NCBI GenBank assembly: GCA_963836665.1
Contig: CAWIKL010000001.1
Coordinates: 3,162,001-3,226,000 of the forward strand
DNA length: 64,000 nt
Origin: JAICSD01 sp963836665
GTDB taxonomy: Bacteria > Acidobacteriota > Vicinamibacteria > Vicinamibacterales > 2-12-FULL-66-21
Direction of reading: 5' to 3'
The notes under the pieces are model-generated. The model was not told where the DNA came from, searched no databases, and saw only the letters and a list, made by a program, of their open reading frames with translations. Shown here piece by piece: positions 35,338 to 43,501 of the stretch (position 1 is the stretch's first letter; each line of letters opens with the position of its first letter). The translations under genes and the position numbers were made by a program.

Positions 35338-37323
35338 ATGCGCAACGTGACGATGCAAAAGGCGCCACAGGCACCCTTCGCACCGTTGGCACGTCTGGCG
35401 CCTTTTGCACCTTCCGCGGCCTACCTCCTCCTCGCCACCGCCTGGTCCTGGCCGCTGCCACTGCACCTCGCGACGCGGTTCGCACACGATCCCGGAGATC
35501 CGCTCCTCAATACCTTCATCCTGTGGTGGAACGCGCACGCTGTGCCGCTGTCGAGGGCCATGTGGAACGCACCTTATTACTGGCCGATGCGGGGCGCGCT
35601 GGCGCTGACCGAGCACGAGGTGGGCATCGGGGTCATCGCCTCGCCGATCCAATGGCTGGGCGCCTCGCCGCTGTTCGCCTACAACGTGCTGTTGATTGCG
35701 TCGGCGTGGTGGTCGGGGCTGGCGGTGCACACGCTGGTGAAGCGCCTCACCGCCAGCGGCGCGGCGGCGTGGTGCGCCGGCCTCATCTGGGCGTTCGCGC
35801 CGTACCGCGCGTCGCAGCTCGCGCACTTGCAGGTGCTGGTCGCCTGGTGGATGCCCATCGCCCTGCTGGCGCTGCATGGCTATTACGACGACGGCCGGCC
35901 CCGCTGGCTCCTCCTGTTCGGCGTCGCCTGGCTGCTGCAGGCGCTGTCGAACGGCTACTACATGTTCTTCTTTCCAGTGCTCGTCGCCGGGTGGATCGCC
36001 GCGTTCACGCCTTGGCGCACTGACTGGCGCCGCGCCATGAGAGTGCTGTGCACGTGGGCGGCGTTCTCGCTCCCGCTGTGGCCGGTCCTTCACGAGTATT
36101 ACAGCGTGCAGCGGCTGCTGAACCTGTCGCGGACGCGAACGGAAATGCAGATGTTCGGCGCGACGTGGGCGTCGTTTGTCCACTACCCGCCTCTGCTCCG
36201 CTTCTGGCCGCTGTCGGACGCGAAGACGCAGGAGGACTTCCTGTTCCCAGGCCTCGCCGGCCTCGTGGCTGTCGCGTCGGCGGTTCTGCTCGGGCGCGCG
36301 CGAGGCGCTCTGACCCGCCCCTTCCTCTTCTATACAGGTGCGGCGCTCGTCCTCGGCTGGCTGTCGGCCGGGCCGTCGTCCGCGCAATGGTCTGCTGGCT
36401 CGTTATGGCATGCCTACGACTGGATCGACTGGCTGCCCGGCTACAACGGCCTGCGCGTGCCGGCGCGGTTCTTCATGCTGGCGACACTGTGCCTGGCGAT
36501 CGCGGCCGGCATCGGCGTCGCCGCCATCGCCACCACCCGCCGCCGCGCCGTCGCGACGGCGTCGATCGTGTGTGCGCTGGCGCTCGTCGACGGCTGGATC
36601 CTGCCGATGCCGCTCGGCAGACCGCCTCACCCGTTGGGCACGCCCCTCGCTGCAGGCGCGCACGTCCTGGAACTGCCGCTCGACGACGACGGCGTCAACA
36701 TTGCCGCGATGTATCGCGCCACGATGCACGGTCTGCCCGTCGTCAACGGCTACGCCGGGTATGTGCCGCCGCATACGGCGGTGATCGACTGGGCCCTGCG
36801 GCGCGGCGATCCGTCCGTGCTGACCGAGCTTCGGCGCGGTCACGCGCTCTACGTCGTCGTCGCCAATCACGAGTCGGCGGAGCGATGGACGGCGTTCATG
36901 AACGCGCAGATCGAGGCGCGGCTGGTCAACGTGAGCAGCGCGGGACGGCTCTACGTGATGCCGGCGGCGCCGTTCGCGCAGCAGGTCGCGGTCGGCGCCC
37001 CCGTTGCGATTGCCCATGGCGAGATTTCAGCCGCGTGGCTGACATTCGACCTCGGCACCGCGCGAGCGGTGCGTGCCGTCGAGCTGCGTACACGCGGTCA
37101 CTTCGTGCTGCTGGGGGCGACCGTTCGGGTGGAGACCTCGCTCGACGGCATCAGCTGGGTCCTCGCGGCGAATGATCCGTCGGGAGCGCTCGCGCTCAAC
37201 GGCGTCCTGCGTGAGCCGCTCGCCGCCCCCGTGCGCGTGTGGCTGGCGGATCCGATGGCGCGCTTCGTCCGCATCGACACGCCGGCATTCGGCGTCGCCG
37301 CGGTGACGGTTTTTGGCCCCTGA
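35338..37323 (+). CDS. Polytopic membrane glycosyltransferase-like (GT-C type) protein with C-terminal discoidin-like domain
   Basis: About 661 residues. Roughly twelve TM helices span residues 20-430. The first external loop carries the acidic pattern FAHDPGDPLLNTFILWWNAH, as in GT-C enzymes that use lipid-linked sugars, followed by ALTEHEVGIGVIASPIQWLG. The last 100 residues (WLTFDLGTARAVRAVELRTR; VRVETSLDGISWVLAAND; RFVRIDTPAFGVAAVTVF) look like an F5/8-type carbohydrate-binding domain on the outside. The first codons overlap a nonad repeat giving APFAP-type residues, so the true start (ATG 35338, 35353 or later) is unsure. Donor and acceptor are unknown. Confidence 0.75.
   Translation: MRNVTMQKAPQAPFAPLARLAPFAPSAAYLLLATAWSWPLPLHLATRFAHDPGDPLLNTFILWWNAHAVPLSRAMWNAPYYWPMRGALALTEHEVGIGVIASPIQWLGASPLFAYNVLLIASAWWSGLAVHTLVKRLTASGAAAWCAGLIWAFAPYRASQLAHLQVLVAWWMPIALLALHGYYDDGRPRWLLLFGVAWLLQALSNGYYMFFFPVLVAGWIAAFTPWRTDWRRAMRVLCTWAAFSLPLWPVLHEYYSVQRLLNLSRTRTEMQMFGATWASFVHYPPLLRFWPLSDAKTQEDFLFPGLAGLVAVASAVLLGRARGALTRPFLFYTGAALVLGWLSAGPSSAQWSAGSLWHAYDWIDWLPGYNGLRVPARFFMLATLCLAIAAGIGVAAIATTRRRAVATASIVCALALVDGWILPMPLGRPPHPLGTPLAAGAHVLELPLDDDGVNIAAMYRATMHGLPVVNGYAGYVPPHTAVIDWALRRGDPSVLTELRRGHALYVVVANHESAERWTAFMNAQIEARLVNVSSAGRLYVMPAAPFAQQVAVGAPVAIAHGEISAAWLTFDLGTARAVRAVELRTRGHFVLLGATVRVETSLDGISWVLAANDPSGALALNGVLREPLAAPVRVWLADPMARFVRIDTPAFGVAAVTVFGP
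35354..35409. repeat. Nonad tandem repeat with perfect 13-bp inverted ends
   Basis: TGCAAAAGGCGCC (35354-35366) and GGCGCCTTTTGCA (35397-35409) are exact inverted copies around 30 bases. The interior is built of 9-base units: GGCACCCTT, CGCACCGTT, GGCACGTCT, GGCGCCTTT, TGCACCTTC. It lies 14-70 bases after the likely start codon and is translated as repeated Ala-Pro words. Confidence 0.7.
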
Positions 37324-37329
37324 TCGGCG

Positions 37330-38652
37330 TCAGCGCGACGCCGTTTGCTTGAGAGCCTCGAACAAGATCTGAATCGCCGGCCCGAGCGCGTCGACCGGAA
37401 TGAACTCGGCGTCCCCGTGCATCGACAAGATCGACGCCGCCGGCACGATGCCGGGAAAAAAGCCATAGGCCTTGACGCCTTTCGGACGGTAACTGTTGCC
37501 GTCGGTGCCATACGGCACCGTCATGGGCGTGACGATCGCGTCGGGATGATGCCGCTTGACCGCCGCCTCGAGCGCGCGATACAGCGGCGAATCCTGCGTC
37601 GAGACGATGGGATCGTCGCCGGCGCTGATGATCTCGATCTTCACCGTGGGATCCGCGAGGCGTTCCTCGATGCTCGCCAACCAGTCTTCCTTGCTGATCC
37701 CCGGCAGGACGCGGCAATCGATGGTCGCCTCGGCGACGGAGGGAATGACGTTGGCGCGCGGGGGATCGCCGACGCCGGAGCGCAGGCTGGTCAGTGAGAT
37801 CGTCGACTTCTGGATCGCGTTGTTGAACTTGTTCTCCGTGAGCGGCGCGCCAATGCGCTGCTTCATGATGTCGACAACGGGAAACGGCGCCGGCGGCGTG
37901 GGCTGGGCGAAGAGGCGTGACAGCGCCGCCATCAGGTGCTCGTTGGGATTCCTGTCGTGCGGCTGCGAGCCGTGTCCGGCGACTCCTTCGGCGCGCAGCC
38001 GCAACCACATGATCCGCTTCTCGGCCACCGAGATGCCGAAGACGAGCTTGCCCGGCGTGAACATGTCACGACTGCCGAAGCCCCCTTCGTCGATCACGTA
38101 CTCCGGGTCGAGCTCGCCATAGTGGTGCTCGAGCATCCACTTCGCGCCGTTCTCGCCGCCAATCTCCTCATCGGGCACAAACAGCAGCAGCACGTCGCGG
38201 GTCAGCGGCACCTTGAGCCGGTGCAGCTCGAGAAACGCGTACAGATACGAAGTCCCGATGCCCTTCATGTCGATCGTGCCGCGGCCCCACATCTTGCCGT
38301 CGGCCACTTCAGCGCCGAAGGGGTCGTCCTTCCAGCGGGAGGGGTCGGTGGGAACGACGTCCATGTGGCTCTCGAGCAGGATCGCCTTGCCGCCGCTGCC
38401 GTCGCCTTTCAGCCGCGCGAGCAGGATCGAGCGCCCCGGCGCCGACTCGTAACGTGTGGCCTCGATGCCGTCCCGCTTCAGGAGGGCCTGCAGGTAGTCG
38501 GCCGCCTTGGTGACGTCGCCGGGCGGGTTCGAGGTGTTGATACGAACGTAGCCCTGCAGTGTCTTCACCGCTTCGCTTTCGACGGCCTTCCAGTCTGGTG
38601 TCTGTGGCGACTGGAAAAATGGAAGAAACAAGAAGGGCAGTAGCGAAAACAT
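37330..38652 (-). CDS. Exported M20-family metallopeptidase
   Basis: 440 residues with a short signal sequence (LLPFLFLPFFQS). M20 motifs: AILLESHMDVVPTDPSRW, WGRGTIDMKGIGTSYLYAFL, FVPDEEIGGENGAKW and YVIDEGGFG. The dimerisation domain includes GVAGHGSQPHDRNPNEHLM. The late His ligand of other M20 proteins corresponds to ILSMHGDAEFIPVD. It is a different subfamily from the 18867 and 61085 genes, close to carboxypeptidase-S-type proteins. TAGAAT lies 7 bases before ATG 38652. Confidence 0.9.
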   Translation of the reverse strand: MFSLLPFLFLPFFQSPQTPDWKAVESEAVKTLQGYVRINTSNPPGDVTKAADYLQALLKRDGIEATRYESAPGRSILLARLKGDGSGGKAILLESHMDVVPTDPSRWKDDPFGAEVADGKMWGRGTIDMKGIGTSYLYAFLELHRLKVPLTRDVLLLFVPDEEIGGENGAKWMLEHHYGELDPEYVIDEGGFGSRDMFTPGKLVFGISVAEKRIMWLRLRAEGVAGHGSQPHDRNPNEHLMAALSRLFAQPTPPAPFPVVDIMKQRIGAPLTENKFNNAIQKSTISLTSLRSGVGDPPRANVIPSVAEATIDCRVLPGISKEDWLASIEERLADPTVKIEIISAGDDPIVSTQDSPLYRALEAAVKRHHPDAIVTPMTVPYGTDGNSYRPKGVKAYGFFPGIVPAASILSMHGDAEFIPVDALGPAIQILFEALKQTASR

Positions 38653-38659
38653 GCGGCGG

Positions 38660-38665
38660 ATTCTA
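38660..38665 (-). promoter_or_regulatory. TANNNT box before the M20 peptidase
   Basis: TAGAAT on the minus strand seven bases before ATG 38652, overlapping the tail of the GNAT gene. Leaderless-type spacing; it may make the M20 gene partly independent of the GNAT gene. Confidence 0.4.
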
Positions 38666-39208
38666 CAGTCGAACGCCGAGGTCTCGATAGAAATACGTCG
38701 TGCTGCAGTAGCCGCCTCCGGGATACAGCGCGAAGTTCGGCACATCGCCGACGCGGACCCAGCCGTGACGTTCGTACATCCGCGCCGCGTCACCACCGGT
38801 GACGGCGTCGAGCACGAGCAGCGTGCGTCCGCAGTCGCGCGCCATCTGCTCTGCGCCCTGCAGCAGCGCCGACCCGACTCCGCGCTGGCGCACGCGTCGG
38901 CTGACCAGCATCTTGGCGAGATCGGCGCGGTGCGGCTGGTTCTCCGGCAGATCGAGGATGAGCTGCACGGTGCCGCACACACCATGGGCGTCCGCGGCGA
39001 TGAGCAGGGCGCGCCGGCCGACCGTGACGTCTTCCGCCACGTGCTGCCAGAACGTCACCGCTCGCGCCCGTGTCAGCGGCAGCATGAAGCTCACCGACGC
39101 GCCACCTTCGACGCAGTCGATCAGAAGATCCGCAAGCGCGTCCACCAGCGCCGCGTCAGGCGCGAAGACGCGGCGGAGCGACCAGGCGGGCGCGGCAGCA
39201 GTCTCCAT
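38663..39208 (-). CDS. GNAT family N-acetyltransferase
   Basis: 181 residues. GNAT motifs: GTVQLILDLPENQPHRADLA, acetyl-CoA loop VSRRVRQRGVGSALLQGAEQ, and LDAVTGGDAARMYERHGWVR near the end. The HRADLAKM-type string is common in a GNAT subfamily acting on small substrates; the acceptor is unknown. It starts at ATG 39208 and is followed 10 bases later by the M20 peptidase. A small reading frame upstream overlaps its first 88 bases. Confidence 0.88.
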   Translation of the reverse strand: METAAAPAWSLRRVFAPDAALVDALADLLIDCVEGGASVSFMLPLTRARAVTFWQHVAEDVTVGRRALLIAADAHGVCGTVQLILDLPENQPHRADLAKMLVSRRVRQRGVGSALLQGAEQMARDCGRTLLVLDAVTGGDAARMYERHGWVRVGDVPNFALYPGGGYCSTTYFYRDLGVRL

Positions 39209-39408
39209 CCGCGCCGGATCGTAACATCCCCTTCGCGCGTCCGGTCGCCGTCATCCGGACGATCCGGGCTGGTCCGCGCGAGTTTCGGCTGGGCGAGCGT
39301 GTTCATCAGTTCCCGGATCTCGTCCGGCCGCATCGGCACGCCCGTCATCGCGCCGACTTCGAGCACGGCGCAGCACAACAGCGTGCGCACCCGTGTTTTC
39401 AGAGACAC
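39121..39408 (-). CDS. Small protein of unknown function
   Basis: Up to 95 residues. The N-terminal 60 (MSLKTRVRTLLCCAVLEVGA; MTGVPMRPDEIRELMNTLAQ; PKLARTSPDRPDDGDRTREG) are acidic/helical and resemble short hypothetical proteins I associate with Acidobacteriota, while the last 30 are basic and overlap the GNAT gene. GTG 39408 has GGAGG 5 bases upstream. The real stop may be nearer if there is another base error. Existence is moderately supported, function not at all. Confidence 0.45.
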   Translation of the reverse strand: MSLKTRVRTLLCCAVLEVGAMTGVPMRPDEIRELMNTLAQPKLARTSPDRPDDGDRTREGDVTIRRGWRLLPRPPGRSAASSRLTRRWWTRLRIF

Positions 39409-39522
39409 CTGTCCCTCCCCTGGGTAGCTGTGACAAAAACGTCTCAGGAAGTCATCGCGCCGGTCAGCAGCGACATGGCTGACAACCGCGCCGTTACCTC
39501 CCGATCTTCTGGACTCTTCCTG

Positions 39523-39762
39523 CTAATTCGTGAGCCGCTGTCGAGGAGGGGCGCGCGACGGGACTGACAGGGAGACGGCGAGCGAGTAGCCCGGGGGATC
39601 GTCCTGGAGCCACACGGCGAGGAGGACGACGAAACCGAAGAGCGGAGCAAGGGGAACGAGGATACCGGCAGAGTGCGGACTGCCCGTCGCGACCGCGAAT
39701 AACGCCGCGGCGACGATGACAAAAATGCATACAACGGCCAGCCAACGCCCCCGTCGCGTCAT
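39523..39762 (-). CDS. Small two-helix membrane protein
   Basis: 79 residues: a basic start (MTRRGRW), TM helix LAVVCIFVIVAAALFAVATG, short loop, TM helix AGILVPLAPLFGFVVLLAVW, then a Pro/Arg tail. No family is recognised. A perfect TATAAT lies 7 bases before ATG 39762, so the transcript is probably leaderless. It is divergent from the LanC-like gene across 26 bases. Confidence 0.55.
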   Translation of the reverse strand: MTRRGRWLAVVCIFVIVAAALFAVATGSPHSAGILVPLAPLFGFVVLLAVWLQDDPPGYSLAVSLSVPSRAPPRQRLTN

Positions 39763-39767
39763 CAGTC

Positions 39768-39776
39768 CTATTATAG
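39768..39776. promoter_or_regulatory. Overlapping divergent -10 elements
   Basis: CTATTATAG gives TATAAT on the minus strand (7 bases before ATG 39762) and TATTAT on the plus strand (14 bases before ATG 39789). The two promoters share the same bases, so RNA polymerase cannot start both at once. Same design as at 2848-2855. Confidence 0.55.
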
Positions 39777-39788
39777 TTCGGCAGACCC

Positions 39789-41120
39789 ATGCGCCCCAGG
39801 AGGCTGTGCGCCCCGCTGATCGTCGCCGTGACCGCCCTGCTCTGGGCGCTCGGCGGCAGCGCACAAGCGCCTGCGCCGCCGGCCGCGTACAAGGACACCG
39901 CCGTCGACGCGGCGAAGTGGATCCGGACGTCGCGCGTCAGCACGCCATTCGGCACCGCCTGGCCGGCCGATCCGACGAACCCGAAGAGAGTCGGCATCGC
40001 GCTCTATAGCGGCACTCCCGGTATCGTCCTCTTCCTGCTCGAGCTGTACTCGGCGACCGGCGAGGCGGCCTACCTAGACGACGCACGGCACGGCGCCGAC
40101 GACCTGGTGACGAAGATCACCTCGGAGCCGCAATCCGGCCTCTACGAAGGGATAGCCGGCATCGGCTTCACCCTCGGCGAAACATGGCGCGCCACGAAAG
40201 ACGACAAGTATCGCCGGGCATCGCTCGCCGCCGTCCGTGAACTGCAGGCGCGCGCGCAGACCGTCGGCAAGGGCGTGCAATGGAACAGCACTGCCGACGT
40301 CATCTCGGGTGGCGCCGGCATCGGACTCTTCCTCCTATACGCGGATCGGACATTTCACTCGCCCGACGCGCAGGCGCTGGCCGTCCGCGCCGGCGATCGC
40401 CTGATCGATCTCGGCGAGCCGGCGAGTGGCGGCGTCCGGTGGCCCATGGATCCATCGTTTCCGCGGCTGATGCCCAATCTCTCGCACGGCACCGCCGGCG
40501 TGTCCTATTTTCTTGCGACGTTGTTCAAAGCGACGCGCGATGCGCGGTTTCTCGACGCAGCGTATGCCGGCTCGCGCTATCTCCGTGCGATCGCGTCGAC
40601 CGACGGGGACGTCTGCCTCGTATCGCACGATTCCGACAACCCGGGCCTGTTCTATCTCGGCTGGTGCCACGGCCCGGCTGGCACGGCGCGCCTGTTCTAT
40701 CAGCTCTACACGATCACCAACGACGACCTCTGGATGACCTGGGTGAAGAGGTCGGCGAACGGCGTGTTGAAGAGCGGCATCCCGGAACAGCGCACGCCCG
40801 GCTTCTGGAACAACGTCAGCCAATGCTGCGGCGACGCCGGCGTCGCGGAGTTCTTTCTCGACTTGCACGGCGTGACGAAGGACCGCCGCTATCTCGAATT
40901 CGCTACGCGGATGACGGGGGATTTGCTCGCGCGCGCGACACGCGACGGCGCGGGCACGCGCTGGCTACAGGCCGAGAACCGCACCGAACCCAACGTCCTC
41001 GTCGCGCAAACCGGCTATATGCAGGGGGCCGCAGGGATCGGCACCTGGCTGCTGCACCTCGACGGCGCGCTGCACAACCGCCCGGCCTTCGTCCACTTTC
41101 CAGACTCGCCGTGGCCATGA
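39789..41120 (+). CDS. Exported LanC-like (lanthionine cyclase-like) protein
   Basis: 443 residues with a signal peptide (LCAPLIVAVTALLWALGGSAQA). The body is an alpha/alpha toroid with repeated Gly motifs (YSGTPGIVLFLLEL; YEGIAGIGFTLGETW; ISGGAGIGLFLLYA; SHGTAGVSYFLATL). Zinc-site strings are FYLGWCHGPAG and SQCCGDAGVAEFF. In classical LanC the ligands are Cys, then Cys-His; here the second pair is Cys-Cys. No precursor peptide, dehydratase or transporter is nearby, so lanthipeptide synthesis is doubtful. It is 34 bases upstream of cydA and may share its transcript. Confidence 0.82.
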   Translation: MRPRRLCAPLIVAVTALLWALGGSAQAPAPPAAYKDTAVDAAKWIRTSRVSTPFGTAWPADPTNPKRVGIALYSGTPGIVLFLLELYSATGEAAYLDDARHGADDLVTKITSEPQSGLYEGIAGIGFTLGETWRATKDDKYRRASLAAVRELQARAQTVGKGVQWNSTADVISGGAGIGLFLLYADRTFHSPDAQALAVRAGDRLIDLGEPASGGVRWPMDPSFPRLMPNLSHGTAGVSYFLATLFKATRDARFLDAAYAGSRYLRAIASTDGDVCLVSHDSDNPGLFYLGWCHGPAGTARLFYQLYTITNDDLWMTWVKRSANGVLKSGIPEQRTPGFWNNVSQCCGDAGVAEFFLDLHGVTKDRRYLEFATRMTGDLLARATRDGAGTRWLQAENRTEPNVLVAQTGYMQGAAGIGTWLLHLDGALHNRPAFVHFPDSPWP

Positions 41121-41154
41121 GCAACGACGCGGCCGCAGCCGCGAGCGGCGAACC

Positions 41155-42468
41155 ATGAACGACGCCACAATCGCCGGACGCTGGCAGTTCGCGTTCACGA
41201 TCATGTTTCACTACCTCTTCCCCGTCCTGACGATGGGGCTGGGCGTGCTGATCGCGGTACTGAAGACGATCGAACTCCGCACCGGCAACGCCGTCTACGG
41301 CGCCGCTGCGCGCTTCTGGGCGCGCATCTTCGCCATCACCTTTGCCACCGGCGTCGTCACCGGCATCCCGATGGAGTTCCAGTTCGGCACCAACTGGGCC
41401 CGCTTCTCGCGCTACGCCGGGCCGGCGGTCGGCCAGACGCTGTTCATGGAAGGGGTGTTCGCGTTCTTCGCCGAGTCGTCGTTCCTCGGCGTCTTCCTTT
41501 TCGGCGAGTCGCGGGTCAGCGCGCGCGCGCACTGGCTGTCGGCGGTGATGGTGGCATTCGGCGCCGTCCTGTCCGGGTTCTTCATCGTCGCCACCAACGC
41601 CTGGATGCAGCATCCGGTGGGCTACACGATCGCCGGCGATCACGTCGAGTTGACGAGCCTGTGGGCGCTGCTGACCAATCCGTACGCGCGCTGGCAATAC
41701 CCGCACGTCATTTCCGGGTCTCTGGTCACGGCCGCGATGGTGATGGCGGGTACCGGCGCGTTCTACCTGCTGCTCGAGCGCAACGAGGAGTACGGCCGCA
41801 TCTTCGTCCGTGTCGGGGTCGTCGCCGGCGCGCTCGCGGCGGTGACCTCGCTCTTCCCCACCGGCGCGTTCCACGGCGAGAACGTCACGCGCTTCCAGCC
41901 GGCGAAGATGGCGACGATGGAGGGACTGTTCAAGACGCAGGAGGGAGCGCCGCTGGCGATCATCGGCATGCCGGATCGCGATCGCCAGGAGCTGATGGAT
42001 CCGATTGTGGTACCGGGTCTGATCAGCTATCTCGCCTACGGCAACTTCAACGCAAAGGTGACGGGACTGAACGACATCCCGCCCGATCAGCATCCGCCCC
42101 TCGAGATTGTCTACTACGCGTACCACATCATGGTCGGGCTCGGGACGATCTTCATCGCGATCCTCGGCGTGGCCGTGTTCTTCCTCTGGCGCGGGACGCT
42201 GTTCGCGCGGCGCGGGCTGCTGTGGATCCTGATACTCGCCGCGCCGTTTCCCTACGTCGCCAACGAGGCCGGCTGGGTCGTCGCCGAAGTCGGGCGGCAG
42301 CCATGGAGCGTCTATGAGTTGCAGCGTGTCGCCGAGTCGTCGTCGACCAACGTGACCGCGGGGATGACCTACTTCACGCTGCTCGGGTTCATGGGCCTGT
42401 ATCTCGCGCTCGGGCTGCTCTACCTGCTGCTGTTCGGGCGGATCGTCAACGAAGGCCCGAAACCGTGA
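41155..42468 (+). CDS. cydA: Cytochrome bd-type quinol oxidase subunit I
   Basis: 437 residues. With CydB it oxidises quinol and reduces oxygen to water without proton pumping. Haem ligands and signatures: FTIMFHYLFPVLTMGLG (His near 19), LFMEGVFAFFAESSFLGVFL (acidic residues near the haem), WQYPHVISGSLV (His), FQPAKMATMEGLFKTQEGAP, and GWVVAEVGRQPWSVYELQR. The Q-loop is short, so it resembles cyanide-insensitive or Bacillus-type bd oxidases. It overlaps cydB by four bases (GTGA). Confidence 0.95.
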   Translation: MNDATIAGRWQFAFTIMFHYLFPVLTMGLGVLIAVLKTIELRTGNAVYGAAARFWARIFAITFATGVVTGIPMEFQFGTNWARFSRYAGPAVGQTLFMEGVFAFFAESSFLGVFLFGESRVSARAHWLSAVMVAFGAVLSGFFIVATNAWMQHPVGYTIAGDHVELTSLWALLTNPYARWQYPHVISGSLVTAAMVMAGTGAFYLLLERNEEYGRIFVRVGVVAGALAAVTSLFPTGAFHGENVTRFQPAKMATMEGLFKTQEGAPLAIIGMPDRDRQELMDPIVVPGLISYLAYGNFNAKVTGLNDIPPDQHPPLEIVYYAYHIMVGLGTIFIAILGVAVFFLWRGTLFARRGLLWILILAAPFPYVANEAGWVVAEVGRQPWSVYELQRVAESSSTNVTAGMTYFTLLGFMGLYLALGLLYLLLFGRIVNEGPKP

Positions 42469-43478
42469 CTCTCAACAGCGTCTGGTTCGTGCTCCTGGCG
42501 TTGATGCTCGCCGGCTACGCCGTGCTCGACGGTTTCGACCTCGGTGTCGGCGCGATTCACCTGCTGCTCGGCCGCGATCGAGCCGAACGGGCGCGGCTGA
42601 TCGACTCGATCGGCCCGGTGTGGAACGGCAATGAAGTGTGGCTGCTCGGCGCCGGCGGATCGCTCGTGGCCGCATTTCCGAACCTCTATGCGGCTAGCTT
42701 CAGCGGCTTCTACCTCGCGCTGATGCTGGTGCTGTGGCTGCTACTGCTGCGCGGCATCGGCATCGAGTTCCGCCACCAGATCCATCACCCGTTGTGGGAA
42801 GACGCCTGGGACGTCGTCTTCTCGATCGCCAGCGTGCTACTGGCGCTGCTGTTCGGCGTGGCGCTCGGCAATGTGCTGCGCGGGGTGCCGTTCGGCGCCG
42901 ACGGCCAGTTCCAGGGCACGTTCGCGCTGCTCCTCAACGGATTCTCAATTCTCGGCGGTGCGCTCAGCGTGGCGACGCTGGCGATGCACGGCGCCTGCTG
43001 GGCAGCGCTCAAGACCGACGGAGCGCTGCAACTGCGCGCGCGGCAGTTCGCCTTGGCGTGGTGGTGGGCGGCGCTGGCGCTGGTCGTCTGCATGGTGGCG
43101 GCAAGCTTCTTCGTCCGCCCAGACTTCACGCGTAACTTCGCGACGCAGCCTCTGGTGATGGGGGTGCCGCTGCTGACGCTGGTCGCGCTCGCCGCCGCGC
43201 GGCGCTTCATCGGTCGCGATGATTTGTTGGCGTTCCTGTCTTCGTCTGGCTACATTGCCGGCATCCTGGCGTCGGTCGCCGCAGGCCTCTACCCGATGCT
43301 GCTGCCGGCCGCGCCAGGCGGCGCGCATCCGGGACTCGACATCTACAATGCCGCCGCGCCGCATCACAGCATGCTGACCGCGCTCGGCGTCGCCGTCGTC
43401 GGCCTGACCATCGTCGCCGTCTACCTCGTCTACGTCTACCGGGTCTGGAGCGGTAAGGTGCGCAGCGTCTATCACTGA
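42465..43478 (+). CDS. cydB: Cytochrome bd-type quinol oxidase subunit II
   Basis: 337 residues, about eight or nine TM helices. Signatures: AGYAVLDGFDLGVGAIHLLL at the N-terminus, SIGPVWNGNEVWLLGAGGSL and AFPNLYAASFSGFYLALMLV. Start GTG 42465 overlaps the cydA stop, so the subunits are made together. No cydX or cydDC follows; the next gene is convergent malQ. Confidence 0.95.
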   Translation: MTLNSVWFVLLALMLAGYAVLDGFDLGVGAIHLLLGRDRAERARLIDSIGPVWNGNEVWLLGAGGSLVAAFPNLYAASFSGFYLALMLVLWLLLLRGIGIEFRHQIHHPLWEDAWDVVFSIASVLLALLFGVALGNVLRGVPFGADGQFQGTFALLLNGFSILGGALSVATLAMHGACWAALKTDGALQLRARQFALAWWWAALALVVCMVAASFFVRPDFTRNFATQPLVMGVPLLTLVALAAARRFIGRDDLLAFLSSSGYIAGILASVAAGLYPMLLPAAPGGAHPGLDIYNAAAPHHSMLTALGVAVVGLTIVAVYLVYVYRVWSGKVRSVYH

Positions 43479-43501
43479 GACGGGCCTGATGGTGGTCGCG
43501 C

